A stretch of DNA of 64,000 bases from Dryococelus australis (GCA_029891345.1 CM056993.1:276412016-276476015), one strand, 5' to 3'; shown: positions 32,501 through 44,755, counted from the first letter of the stretch. Made by a program: numbers and translations. The notes: a model not told the origin generated them from the sequence alone.

Positions 32501-34267
32501 GTAAGGACAGTAAAATGATAACACTACTGGACATGAAAAATAAAGTTTGCCGTGAGTTTCTATCCTATACGTCATCGTTTTCGAGAAACTAATGCGTAAT
32601 AAATTGCAACTTTTGTAGTGTTCGCTCATAATGCAATAATTTCTAGAAAACAGAGGCGTTTAGCGTAAAAACACAACACGGCATTTTCGTTTACCTTGTA
32701 CGGTAGGAAGAAACAAAAAATATCGGACAGCTACATTTTTTAAATCCACAAGTGGGGTTCCAACTTATCTCTTTTTATGGAAGGGAGTGAATATCCGCAC
32801 GCTATTATTTTATGGCTTGCACATCGTCGTCCATAACGCACTATCCAGAAACGCTGTGATTTCTCCCTCATTCTGACTGCGTTACTGGCAATAAACCTCT
32901 GCTTTAGCTACACTTTTAAGGATGGTTACACTCTTCCGGAATATACTCAGGCTATAGGTTATATACGCGTGTGTGTATTTACACGCACACACTATACTTC
33001 TTGAACGCGCTCCAACTCCACTGTGCAGTTGTACGGCAACACAAGCCAAGCTACGTGTGTGGGACACGCCTTCCTTTCACATTTGCGTTTATGCCATGCT
33101 CAGTTACGCTAACACTCTTCACCGCATAATGATGTTCAGGTTGGAATACTAACGCCAAGTTTCACGGTTTGGGGCGATGCCCTCAGTCATCCAATTTCAT
33201 TTCGTAAATGCGAGAGCGCCAGACACAAATACGAAAGAAAATCTTGCCCCAACTCAACGACCCGTACCTGTGACGAAACTTCGATTCCTCAGGGGCAGAA
33301 TAATATTCTGTTGTTGTAACCGGCCTTGGCCCGTTTATACAGCTTGCAGATTGGTTTCGAAGTTCTACCTAGGCGGAATCAAAAAAAAATTTTCCAAGCA
33401 TGTTCCCATAAACAATTTCAAGATAAATTCTGAATTCATGGGTCGAATGGACACCGTTGCAATACCACAGGAAAATTTATTTGGCAAAGTATCTACGTTT
33501 GATTTACCTCTTCCGAAGCCAATGGGCAAAAAGAAAAGTCAGTATTTTGCTGAATATAGGCCTGCTCGGAGTCGCGACCAGAAAATTCACCAAGGCGCAA
33601 TAGTAGCTAACAGAAATTTTTATTGAACCTTGCACAACCTCCTGGTTGCGGTGAACACATGCGTGGCGTGGCCAAAAACATGGATAGGCTGCGCTGTATC
33701 CCAAGGTTTCCATTATGGACTAGTAGCATACTGATTTGTGATTATGTGCATTTCTGTTTTCAGTTCATCACCCTGTGGAGTGCGATATTTGATCTTTGAT
33801 CAATTTTTTTACGTAATAGTTACCTGCTCTGATTTCGCCAATCAAAATTTACAAACAAATATTGTATATTGTATTTTATTATTTAATGAAACTCATTAAA
33901 TTACTTACCACGAAATACGGAATTCCCAAATTGCTACAGCATTTCATTTTAAACCTTGTTACAATAAATGTGAGAATATGATAAATTTTAAAGAAAAATG
34001 TGTACTCATTTCATAAAAAGTTTACACTGATCGTATTGACCACAATCCTTAAAAATTAACTGCATTGTATGTTTAACTTTTGAAACATTCCAGAAAAGTT
34101 TAAATACCAATTAAGCTGGGTTTTCTTTCAATATTCTAACTACAACCGTATCGAAGTGTTGTCTGACTTGTAAGGAAACTATTATCGACTGTATCTGAGC
34201 TGAAGTCTGCCAATCGCAAGTAACAAAACTAGGCGCTGGCCAACTGGAACACGGCCCGAACTTCCTT
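32501..34267. other. Unassigned DNA
   Basis: A 149-codon frame at 33177-33626 (+) has no recognisable motif. A 46-nt minus-strand segment at 33909-33954 has a good donor (TTCGTG|GTAAGT) but only a weak acceptor. No supported gene. Confidence 0.3.
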
Positions 34268-34480
34268 TCCAGCAAGTGTGTTGGCTGACGCGGTAGCATG
34301 CCTAGCTCGCATTTAGCAGGTCGTGGGATCGATAGCTGCCGGCAGCAGTAGGGGATGTTTTTTGTGCCATGGCTTCCCACCCTTATTCCAGGCAAATGCC
34401 AGCAGTTCTTTGACACGTGCCTCACATTTCCTCACCCATCCTGCTGACCTCCTGATCAACAACACGACGTACATAAAGGG
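34268..34480 (+). mobile_element. Second tRNA-derived SINE-like sequence
   Basis: GACGCGGTAGCATGCCTAGC (A-box region) and CAGGTCGTGGGATCGATAGC (B-box region) are spaced as in tRNA-derived SINEs. The body after GCCGGCAGCAGT differs from the main SINE. A single copy in this window. Confidence 0.4.
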
Positions 34481-35120
34481 AATATAGAGTGTGAATGCTG
34501 TTATTTTTAATTCCAACAAATTAGTGCTCTCGTTAATTGCTAATTAAGCATTCGCCGAAATCGCAAAGTGGGTATGTGAGAAGCAGCTGGTGTTTGTTAT
34601 AGTTCAAGAAAGTCTGTCCCTTACTTAACAAAAACTGACACGTAAACGGCCATAAATACGCCAAGGAATTATTTCTTAATGCGTTAATTCGTGGCCCACT
34701 TCAGATACCATTTGCAAAAATCCTTCCTGTGAAACCCATATGTTACACAACAATAATATTATAATTACGAGGATGTGGTGCAGGAAGTCCATAGAAGTAA
34801 TTGTAAATACCAGCCGATCTACAGGTATGAAGATAACATTTCCAACATGATAAATGTTGCAGGACATACCACTTAAGACAATCCAGCATGCTTTTGCTCG
34901 GAAGCCGCGAAACAAAATCATGTTATTATGTTGTTTTCTTGCACCGAAAACATAATGTAACTATACACGAAACTCGACGAAAGCCTTCTAATAGGAAAAT
35001 AGAAGTCTGTAACACGCCAATACTCTCCACCATTATCAAAGTACCGGTCCCTTTATGATACAAGGCGACGAATACCTCCGCGTTTCCGGGTTTGAACAAT
35101 TATTTTAATTGTGGGTAGAC

Positions 35121-35601
35121 TAAGGTGACCAGACGTCCCGATCTTTTCGGGACAGTCCCAATTTTCGAGGTCGTGTCCCGAATTTTTTAGAGGGTCATTC
35201 AAGACCGCCGTTCGTCCCGAATGTTGGGACTTGACAGTGTTGACTCGTGGTGTGGCCGGTTTTGGGTGAATCTGGACCAGACCAGGGGGGGGGGGGATGG
35301 TGCGGGGGCGGCAGGCCAGTGACCGTCCGTCAATTTTCTGATAAAAGTAAAATAACAAAGAATGTCGTTTTTATTTAGTGTCTTTAATCAATAAATCATA
35401 CGTCTTATGATACATAATTTGTAAAAAAAAAAAAACAATGGTATTCACTTTTTTTAACACAACACCCCCTGTAAACAGTCCCCCCCCCCCCCCCATACAC
35501 ACAAACACATTCACTCCACTACTCTCCCCTTCCCACTACCGACCCATTTATGAGCCAAAACGAGCGTCCCGAATTCGGGGCAGAAAAATATGGTCAGCTT
35601 A
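35121..35601. mobile_element. hAT-like non-autonomous element, 481 bp, inside the mariner relic
   Basis: Ends TAAGGTGACCAGACGTCCC and the complement of TGGTCAGCTTA form inverted repeats, with CGGGAC motifs just inside. It is flanked by a perfect 8-bp duplication, GGGTAGAC at 35113-35120 and 35602-35609, the hAT hallmark. The mariner C-terminal sequence is continuous when the element and one duplication are skipped. The interior has G12 (35285-35296) and C15 (35480-35494) runs and no transposase. Confidence 0.88.
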
Positions 35602-36071
35602 GGGTAGACCCAATGCCGCACCCTTCCCTGCACTCCTTGGACAGACCTAAAGTTGGTCCCTTGCAAAAATTTCTTCAACTCCCTAATCGCAATAATAGGA
35701 TTGTGGCAGACCAATGCTAAAGGCCATTTATAGTCGCACTTCGCCCCAAAAATTTCGAACGTAAACTAATAGATGCACGGTGACCGAAGCACAGTGCCAA
35801 TATCACCCTTCTTGCACTGGCATGCTGTTTGCATGTTCCTCATCCACTGTATTACTGGCATGACCCGTTCGTGCGACAGCTATGGCAGACGGCCTCGTCC
35901 TCTGTCACAATACGGAGCAGTAAATCATCGCCCTCCTGTCGGTAGCGGTCTAGATAATGTTGTTTCGTGGGATCCACTGGGCAAAAACCTTACGATACTG
36001 CAGCACGCTACACAGTACAGTATGAACGCTGCCATGCCCAATGTCGACCACTGAAGCCACTCACTCATCTA

Positions 36072-36466
36072 CAGAATGATTCGCAACTAGACCGACAAAC
36101 TTCGGGAGGTGACTCTTCATGAAAAAGTAAAAGGAAAACATATGTGACACTTTATACCTAAACCGAATATTAAGGGAAGTATGATTCCTTAAAAAAACGA
36201 GATTTTAAATCTTATATGTGCAAAATATCGGTAACGAAGTACAATACAATGACAACTCTCGGAACATTATTGTATGTTATCGGGACCTTCAACGTAAGAG
36301 CCGATATTTTGCACAAATACGGCTTAAAATCTCGTTTTTTTTTTTTTAAAGGCTCATACCTCCCTTGATATACGGTTTAGGTGTAAAGTGTCACATATGT
36401 TTTCCTTTTACTTTTTCATGAAGAATCACCTCCAGAAGTTTGTTGGTTCAACTGAGAATCACCCTG
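36072..36466. mobile_element. Foldback (hairpin) element inside the mariner relic
   Basis: Almost the whole element is two inverted arms of about 165 bp. They share for example CATGAAAAAGTAAAAGGAAA, CATATGTGACACTTTA and GTGCAAAATATCGG, separated by about 65 bp. The termini are CAGGGTGATTC-like, and TA flanks both sides (36070-36071 and 36467-36468). Skipping the element with one TA keeps the mariner frame (ADERI into DE*VASVVDIG) open in phase, confirming the borders. Confidence 0.88.
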
Positions 36467-36510
36467 TATAATCCGTTCATCAGCCTACACTAATTTGTCA
36501 ATCCTTTGTA

Positions 36511-36615
36511 TAGTCTATTCGCGGTTTCTTCGCACTTTTCGGAGCAAACCTTTGAAAAAACATCTCATGTATAAAGTGTTTGGTTGTTTCCTGAATGTGT
36601 CATATCTCAAGCATT
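36511..36615 (+). mobile_element. MITE family C, copy 5 (truncated)
   Basis: TAGTCTATTCGCGGTTTCTT through AGTGTTTGGTTGTTTCCTGA, then homology is lost near 36615. It cuts the N-terminal end of the mariner relic. Confidence 0.7.
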
Positions 36616-37083
36616 TTACCATTCACCTGGACTGATTTCAGGAAACACGGGGAACTTTATTACGATGGCCGAACAGGAAATCGAATCCGCGTCTTCCAGA
36701 AAGGGACTCCAGAGCGTTTATTCTAAGTTTACCGAAACGGAGCTCCCTATGGTGAAATAACGATTTACGTCATATTTCCGGGTTTTGGTATTCTAAGTTA
36801 AAGATGACTTCTCGATTCTCGTGACAAAACGATCGAGAGCACTCGACAGCTATATGTTGTCGAAAACCGCGTCCCGATCGGGAAGTGGAAATTCAATATG
36901 GCGGGTGAAAAGCGTGGTGGCCGTATTTATTGCATATCGTATGGTTTCGGACTTCTTAAACATAATACATAGCATAAAAAAGGTTACAATATATGTGGAA
37001 CATTATTATTTGGATATAATTGCATCCACACATGTTCAGGAGTCTGAAGTTATATTTCTGTATTGTGAGTTAATTATGTAGTG
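36616..37083. other. Unassigned DNA
   Basis: TTATTCTAAG-type motifs occur at 36718 and 36790. No gene recognised. Confidence 0.3.
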
Positions 37084-37870
37084 TAGCAATGGCAGAGAGG
37101 TTATGTGTTTATACGAGCATCGTGTTGGTGTTGTCGGAATAATGAATCGGTAGTTAATTATTTGTGTACTTGCTTTCTTCAAACATAGTTGGTCATAATG
37201 CATTTTCTTGAGTGAAATGTGTAATAGTAATCGGCGCGTGTATACCGCTTCGTAAAACTGCTAGTTCTTTTTCTTAAACGCCGTCTGCAATGAACTGATG
37301 AATATAATTTACGTAGTTAAGTTTGTTAGTTTTAGGAAACGTGCACAGTGTTGATTTTACTGAATCATTCGGCAAATAATTTATTTAATGCTAGCGACGA
37401 ACAGACTTGATTTCAGTGAAGTACAAATGCAAGGATTAACCTAGAAAAACACGTGTTCAAGAGGTTGCGGTGTTTGCAAGAAGTAAATTTGCGTGTTTTG
37501 TAAATGACGTATTTGTAAAACATTACTATAATTATTGTAATGCACGTGGCCTGAAAAAGCCGCACTTTCCACACTTTTGTAGTGCGTGAATAATATTTAT
37601 TTGTCTATATCGTAAATGCAACGAGTGTAGGGTTAACTTTGGATAACGTGCGTGTGTATAGTGCTGCATCTGTACGAATACGATCAGCGACTAATGTATT
37701 GCGTTTTGTTTTTCATTAACGTTACAATAATGTAAATGTTATTTCCATACGAGCAAAATTTACCACTGCTCCATCGAAACAATATGCAACTCAAAATGCC
37801 ACACACTCGTAAGAGCATCAAAATAATGTTGTCTCATGAAAGACGTTATAAATAAAGCGCCCCCCCCTCT
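37084..37870 (+). repeat. Dispersed repeat I, copy 2 (without insertions)
   Basis: The uninterrupted counterpart of 4580-5930. It lacks the C element and the SINE tail found there and so serves as the empty site for both. Confidence 0.6.
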
Positions 37871-39800
37871 AACTCCTCACACCTACGTGCAATGATAAAA
37901 TTAATTAAATGGGCAGCTTCTATCATTTTATAGATAACTGTATAGGATACAGTCTTTGTGTACGAATCACGTGACTTCACTAGTATTTGCAATTCCTGCA
38001 TTCCTACAACAAATCAATTACACACTGTATTATGTGAGATTTGTTGTTTAGGCCTAACGTAATTTTCTAAGCAAACTTTACAGTTGTATTTATTAAATTG
38101 ACATTTTAAGTATCGTCTTCTATACATTTCGTTACATACATCAAAGTGAACGTTGTTTAATAGGACTGTTAAAGCGAAGAGGGAATACTATGTAACGAAT
38201 TATCTCATCTTATAACAGTCGTTTTTATACTTGAAACAGTATGTTCCCTTAAAACGAGTAATATTTTCAACAACCAACCTGTGTGTATAACAAATAACCA
38301 TTGACCGTGTCACCATTTTCCTCAGCCAAGCGTCTACGATGATATCGTAGCCATATCGAGAAATTTCACACTAAATATCCCGTGTTACGCTTTAATAAAT
38401 TGAATAGTATTTGTTTTAAATAAGACAATTTATAAATAATAGATATACGTATGTGCACTTTTATGCGTTAACTAACCACTTAAAACGCACAGTTTATAAG
38501 AATAGCTTTACTTTAATCATACATTATTGCAAGCACAATGTGTGTTTGCATTCGTCACGTTGCCTGCCTGAACACACAGAAAGGAGGGGAAGCGAGTTGT
38601 GGTGGGGTGGTCGGTAAAACCCGAGGATTGTCGAGGTAGTGAGGTCTCGAAACGATAGTGCGCTTAGAATAACTATTGGGGCACATTTTGCTCCCGATCG
38701 TTTCAAACGGCTCGTCTCGATCGGCAAGAAGCAGACTGTCGAGATCGACATCGAGATCCGCCGATAGATTTCCCCAGAAAATTAGAATAAACGCCCAGTG
38801 GTTTACCACTGCCCCCCACCTCGCTCGGTTCATTTAACTATGTGGTTAAATATCCGATAGTTTAGCGATCTGATGAAGTCTTGATTACTATTGTTTACAA
38901 GTTACGAGTTATCCTACATACGACCAGCTGTTTCGTGGTGAGTTTACAATAAACCAAAAGGCCGACATCACAGCCCCGATAGCTACGAAATTTTTTCAAC
39001 AGCCAATCAAAAGCGAGGTCACCGCGACAAATTCGTCGATAGCCCGACAAAAAGAGATTCTATTTATACTTTCTTTGGTGTCGGGCTCGCTGGGTGGAAT
39101 AAAAAATACAAACACATCTTTAAAAAACGAAATTTCGTGCGGGTTTGACTAATGTAAATTTTACGCTAAAAATATTTTCTTTGAGTGTGAATCCTGGTTA
39201 TATTGAATCAGGAAGATAAGTACTTGTTGAATTGTCGAAAATAAGTAATCATGGAATACAAAAATTTGCACCAAAATCCAAAAATATTTTGTTAACAGGA
39301 TTTTCCGAAAGCCACGCAACACTAATCGGATGGCAACTGTCGGGTTATTGTAAACACTGAACTTATTTTGGTGGTGTAAATGGTCGGACTGAGACGTCGT
39401 GTCGGACTGTCGAAACGAGCTCGTGTATTTTTAATCCAGCATCAAAGACCGAACCATAAAACTACCTATGTTCATCAAAAGGTAGCACAATTTTATTACA
39501 AACCGTACTTATAAATGAAAATCAAGTTTCACCTACAGAAGCCACCACCTCCACGCTACTACAAAATAGCGGTGTGGTTACAAGAAGGACAATTCCAGTC
39601 CCGACCCGGGAGCGGCAACCAACAATAAGATAGGACCAGAATTGCGGCCAAAAATAACAGAAGATAGGTCTCTTGCCGCTCGTTCCGTTATTACGAAGTA
39701 GAAGATCAATACCACTTCCCACGCTATTCTTGGAACAGTTAATACCCAAGAAACATGCTGTGGCTGGATGAAAGTCCCACACCTAGCACCCGATCACATA
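37871..39800. other. Unassigned DNA
   Basis: A minus-strand frame at 38555-38833 has coding-like stretches (LSADLDVDLDSLLLADRDE) without splice support. 38990-39090 has CGACAAATTCGTCGATAGCC palindromic elements. No supported gene. Confidence 0.3.
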
Positions 39801-41184
39801 CTGTCTATCTCATATAAGATAGCAAGCTCTTGACAGTCAGTGAGTGGCAACTTGACGTATACGAAACAAACAAAGTGCCGTTAACAAAATTGTGTATCAG
39901 CTGATGCACGAAGGAACAAAAGTTAATATTAAGTTGGCTATTCTGAGTGCACTGGCGACGCACCAGACAAGTGTAAAATACGCGATAGCAAAAAGAGTTC
40001 CTAACATATTTTATTTTTACGTGGTCACAAAAGAGCGGTTGTAAATGTAAAAAACTAATATTTGTGCTAAAGTAGTAAATGTATAGGTGTTCATAATGAA
40101 ATGCACAATAAGACGATTCATAGCCGGATGAAACGCGACTTCAAACCTTACATCTGTTCATGTCGTATTCCCAATGTCCATCCATGCTTTCCATATGTGC
40201 TTGATATTAATTCCAAAAGCCTACAGAAATATTGCATGATAATATTGAGTCATTTTTTCAAATAATTTGACGAAATATATTCCCGATTCGTGTCGTTTCG
40301 AAACAGTAATAGGAGAAAAGTCAAGTTTAAAAAAAGCAGGATCTAGAAGCGGTGAACCTGCTGCTATCTGTCGGTACCAAGCGCGGCTCACACACTTTAC
40401 CCATGGAGGTATTAGTCTATGCAGTGGAAGCCGAGACACAAAAGTGAAGCCGGGCAGCAGACGATAATGAAAGACAAGGGCAGGGCTATTAGTGGCAAAA
40501 AGGCGCACATTTAAATGTAGTTAAATGGGCGTGTTTTTTTTCATTTCATTAATTCCAGATAGTGGCAAAGTATTGTATAGCAATTTGATGCGCAGGCTTA
40601 TTTAGGCCACCTAAATTTGAAAACATCCCGCAAGAACAAAACGCAATAATTACGTCACTGTACAATGTAACTTTTGCCACTCGTAATATGGCGGCTGACA
40701 AAAACAATCGGTCTGCGCATGGGCAGTTGAAAGAATTCTGGCAAGAAATCGGCTTCACTTGATAATCGTGGAGAAGATAGGTTGTTGCCACGCCACCGTC
40801 TATTACCTCCATGGCTTTACCATGTCGTGCGCGCCATCTGTGTGTTCTTTCTCGAACCTTACCAGCTATAACGCTCAAATGAATATGTTTCGTATGTAAA
40901 ATAATTTACGAACAGACACCAATAGTTTTATTTTTCCGCGAGCTCTGCATAGTTTTTAAAGTAACATATATTTCGTGTACTGCGATTTTGATTACTAGTA
41001 ACTTCTATTGGACCGATAATTGTCCGTATATGTCCTAAGCAAGCCATGTTTTTTCCGGAAACCCATTTCCTTATTTTCTTGTAGCATCCAACTGACGCAC
41101 CAGCTGATGGCGAAAGGATGCATAAGCTAAAAGTGAACATTCCTTGAACTGTCAAAATCTTACCATCTTATATGAGATAAACAG
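39801..41184. mobile_element. TA-flanked DNA transposon remnant, 1384 bp
   Basis: The left end CTGTCTATCTCATATAAGAT and the complement of the right end CTGTTTATCTCATATAAGAT continue to CTTGACAGT / TTTGACAGT, about 36 bp with 6 mismatches. TA lies on both sides (39799-39800 and 41185-41186). Size and TA flanks suit a Tc1/mariner-superfamily element, but the frames inside (longest 109 codons, minus, 40549-40878) show no transposase motif I recognise. Confidence 0.72.
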
Positions 41185-41209
41185 TAGATCCCAGGCACCC
41201 AGGCATTAT

Positions 41210-41400
41210 ACGTACAAACACACATCATATACACACATGTTCACACACAAACACACATCATATACACACATGTTCACACACAAACATACATCATATACAC
41301 ATATATTCACAGAAATACACATCATATACACGTATATTCACACATCATTTACATATATATTCACACAAACACGCGCATGCACTCACATAAACACATTCAT
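41210..41400. repeat. Minisatellite, CA-rich units
   Basis: About five units built on CACATCATATACACACATGT then TCACACACAAACA, roughly 37 bp each, degenerating to the right. A shorter repeat of ATATATTTCATATTCACAG units follows at 41410-41465. The open frame across it (HTSYTHMFTHK repeats) is a product of the repeat. Confidence 0.85.
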
Positions 41401-41465
41401 ATACATTAACAGATTATATATATTTCATATTCACAGATTATATATATATTTCATATTCACAGGTT

Positions 41466-42887
41466 GTACATTACATTTCCACATATTATATACATATTAT
41501 AAACACAATGTACTGGTTGATTGATAAGTTACGCAATCACGGCGTTTTACAGACAATGCCGTAAAAACTACATGTCAGTGTCACAGGTCGACTGAACATG
41601 GTGTAAGTATATTCTCACATACCGCTGTTCCCTTAGCGTACCAGCTGTGTGCCGTCAAGGAATGCACAGACCCTACTGTACGAGTGCAAGTTGGAAATGT
41701 GGGACGTAGTAGCGAGATACATCGATGTAGCGACTAAGCAGGAGTGTGTTTACACAATGTAATCATCTACATTAAAAAATAACTTATATTTGTACTATGT
41801 TAAATAAGTTACATATCGCTATAGGTTAGCTGTTCATACTAATATCCCAATTTGCAATCATTATTTCACGGGATATAAAGGACGCCTAATATGTGGCAAA
41901 AATAAAAACAGTCCACAGTGGCCTTACGAACGACCTAAATCTATATATTGCGTAAAGTGTTTGGATAATGTGTAATTTCAGACATATCTGCGCCCACTTA
42001 AAGACATGTCCTATAATGAAATTATTTCACTGAAATAATTGTGTATGTCACCCTAATTCTAAATTAACTTCCACGAAACTCTAATCTAACTTTTTTTAAT
42101 GAAACATTATCAAACAGCACGATAACTCCTACTCAAAGGAAAAGACCGCCATGAGTTCTTACCCTGAAGTCAACTACTTTAGAGAAAACTGTGCATTAAG
42201 TTTGAAGCCAGAAACTACAAACATAACAGGCAAACAACACTTGTAAAGTTCAAATCAGTAAATAACCTTCGCGCAGCTTCGAGGATGGGAACGTAGGGGA
42301 GGCAGTGTAGGGCGGACTCTCCTCAACGCGTGTCGCTGGAGGGGAGGAAACCACGTGACACTGCTCGTGCTATACATACCAAATTAATAACAACGCTAGC
42401 CATTACCACACTGTTAAATACCGCTCTGCGCGACGTACGTTTTTTTTTGACAGGTAATATGCGCACTCAAAACAACACTCCTAACCTTTTTCGGCCGCTG
42501 TTACTATTGAACTGAACTACCCCACCCTTCGTGTAACGTCAATGGACTCTCCCAACTGTCCCCCCGGCTTTTTTAGACTTCTACGAATTATATTCGCATT
42601 TAGATCTCACCCTAACTCTCGATATGCTTGCCAAACATATGTGATTTTATGCACACACATTTCAGCCACGAAAGTTATAATTTTATAACTAAACTAGATG
42701 GGCATATAAAGTCGATTATTAAAAATATTTTTAACATTAGTAGCAAATTGTTTACATTCAATCATAATCATTGTTATGACTGAGCTACGTGACGAAATTT
42801 TTCTGGCAAAACATGCTTTTTGAAGCATTCAGAATGAACATACGTTTACATTTTAATATACAATAAGCTTTTGAAATTAATCAATTG
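41466..42887. other. Unassigned DNA
   Basis: A short open stretch at 41555-41603 (+) lies between TTTTACAG and a strong donor, CATGGT|GTAAGT (16 codons). This alone is too little to call an exon. Nothing else recognised. Confidence 0.25.
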
Positions 42888-43131
42888 TAGTGAAGGATGG
42901 AATGGCGAGATTTGGACGGCTCTTAATATCGAGGTCTTGAGAGGTAAGTATGGAGCAGCGCCGGAATGTACGGGCGGGGGAAACGGGAGATCACTAAAAA
43001 AACCCTCCGACCAGCGGCATCGTCCGGCACGATTCCCGCATGCGAAAATCCGGGATCCACCCGCCGGGAATCGAACCCGGTTCGCCTAGGTGGGAGGTGA
43101 GTAGTCGATAAACTACACCACTGCGGTCCCT
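42888..43131 (-). mobile_element. tRNA-derived SINE, copy 8
   Basis: On the minus strand GGGACCGCAGTGGTGTAGTT, with B box GGTTCGATTCCCGGCGGG (intact), body TCCCGGATTTTCGCATGCGG and tail CTCAAGACCTCGATATTAAG. An internal deletion removes part of the tail module. Confidence 0.85.
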
Positions 43132-43577
43132 AACGTAAACTGTACATTTCTGGCATTTCTGATTTTTTTTTGTGCGTGTCTCTCGTTTGCGTGTAAATGT
43201 GTGTGTGTGTGTGTACTACTTTTTAACAAGTTCTACATGTTTGGTTCACAGTCGAGTGCAGTGCTTTATTGGAAGTCACCCCCCTTTCTTAAGACTCTAG
43301 TGTAGCGGGCGCACATGACATGCATAGCAAAAAGAAGTAAAAACCTGCGTTTCAAATTGCAACATCCCCAACTAGTATTTGGCGTCACTTGCTTGGCTTG
43401 GCATTATGATGGTCATCTGCGAGTATTTCAGGTTTTTAACGCCGGCCAACACGAGAATGTGAAACGTGATAAAAATTGCTATGCAGTATAGCCAGCTTAT
43501 GAGTGTGAAAATTCCTGTGTTAATGAAAACATTATTATTTCATATTAGTTTGCTATTTTCTGATTGGTCAGACAATA
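43132..43577 (+). repeat. Intergenic DNA with (GT)n and repeat J copy 2
   Basis: A GT run lies at 43197-43214. 43345-43470 aligns with 255-400 (repeat J). No gene. Confidence 0.45.
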
Positions 43578-43801
43578 GACTAAAGATGAGGTAGACCGAT
43601 CTCGCTGGATGCGCACAACCAGACTTCGTAACCCAACACTGAACCGTTTTTTTCCGCCAACACGACTAGCAAAATCGGTATGGATTGTATCTCTAGGTAA
43701 GAACACGTAAACAATTGCTTTGAGATGGTTGTATACTTCATCTAGATAAATGTTGTACACATACACAGAAGACGAATAATCGGTCTACCTCATCTTTAGT
43801 C
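43578..43801. mobile_element. MITE family E, copy 2
   Basis: Inverted ends GACTAAAGATGAGGTAGACC and the complement of CGGTCTACCTCATCTTTAGT, TA at 43576-43577 and 43802-43803. It is about 130 bp shorter than copy 1, with little interior similarity. Confidence 0.88.
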
Positions 43802-43803
43802 TA

Positions 43804-44284
43804 TGCGTTAGACACGGGTTTTTTTTCTTTTACGTTAACGTCGATTGTGAACGGACGGTTTTGCTTGCTATTCTACGTAAGTTATATAAGAGGGAGAGTC
43901 GGATGCCATCTTTGAATGTCCTATTATTTTTGCAATTATTTATGTTTGAGATAAGTTTTTGAAAATGTAACTTCGTTAGGGCAAGTAACATCGTTTAATT
44001 ATATCTTAAGGATGATTATCGTTTGACTTCTTGTACTACTATCGCCTGTGTACTTATTCTCTAAAGGTAATCAATAATTAATTCCTACTTATTCCACTAG
44101 GTAAACAAATAAATGTACTCCAAAGATATTCAAATTATTCAATCATTTGATTGATACACTACGCCTTGCCGAAAAAGAGATTTCAATAATGAATGCTGAA
44201 CACAATTTTATGAATCAAAAACTAATAAACCACAATTATTTCTGCCTCAACTCCTTAAGGGCCCCGCCTGCCTGTCATTCGAGC
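43804..44284. other. Unassigned AT-rich DNA
   Basis: No features recognised. Confidence 0.3.
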
Positions 44285-44755
44285 TGCGTTGCAGTGTGTT
44301 CGAAATACAGGTTTTTTTTTTTTTTTTTACCAAACTATTAAACGTGCGTCCAATGTGCTTGTCTACGAAAAGAACGCACACGTCAGACTATGCCTGTCGG
44401 TTACTTCCAAGATGTCACGCACTCTAGAAACACAATTTCGGAGCACTCCAGCATAGCTGAAAACGGCTTACTCAAAGCGCTGTATCTCAAAATATACGCG
44501 TTATATACACAGAGAAGTAATCGAGGGCGTGCATTGAACCTTGCTGCACACGTCTCACCAATAAAATCATACTATCCCCGCTGAAAGTCCCATAGGTACA
44601 TACAGTACGAGAACACTGCACGCCAATTCAGAGTCCTGAACGTAGCGGCGATGGCGCGCTTGTAGTGCGTGGCAGTGTCGCCCTTATCGCTCCCACGCGT
44701 CTTGGCCTCAAACGCGAAAAAAAGCTCAAGTCAGGCGGGAACCTTAAGGGGGAAA
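44285..44755 (+). repeat. Dispersed repeat F, copy 2
   Basis: GCGTTGCAGTGTGTTCGAAA through AACACTGCACGCCAATTCAG and GTGTCGCCCTTATCGCTCCC to CAGGCGGGAACCTTAAGG. Closest to copy 1. It contains a T-run of about 17. Confidence 0.65.

Larger units (their letters stand above)
34990..36508 (-). pseudogene. mariner transposase relic split by two younger elements
   Basis: Reading the minus strand: KLV*ADERI at 36500-36470, the helix-turn-helix VVDIGHGSVHTVLCSVLQYR with KVFAQWIPRNN at about 36050-35950, then after a frameshift LDRYRQEGDDLLLRIVTEDE carrying the first catalytic Asp. The middle with the second Asp is not recognisable. The C-terminus appears as LKKFLQGTNFRSVQGVQG plus VRHWVYP at 35660-35602 and, beyond the inserted hAT-like element, as GGIRRLVS at 35090-35050. 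Motif order and content match mariner transposases. Stops, frameshifts and deletions make it dead. Confidence 0.85.

Noticed and set aside
33909-33954. Possible minus exon with donor TTCGTG|GTAAGT
   Set aside because: Only 46 nt, with a poor pyrimidine tract at the acceptor. Too little evidence.
41210-41400. Regular CA-rich repeats as a CRISPR-like array
   Set aside because: Units are contiguous and degenerate with no spacers, and the DNA is eukaryotic.
41144-41524. 126-codon frame with HTSYTHMFTHK repeats
   Set aside because: The peptide repeat is the translation of a non-coding CA-rich minisatellite.
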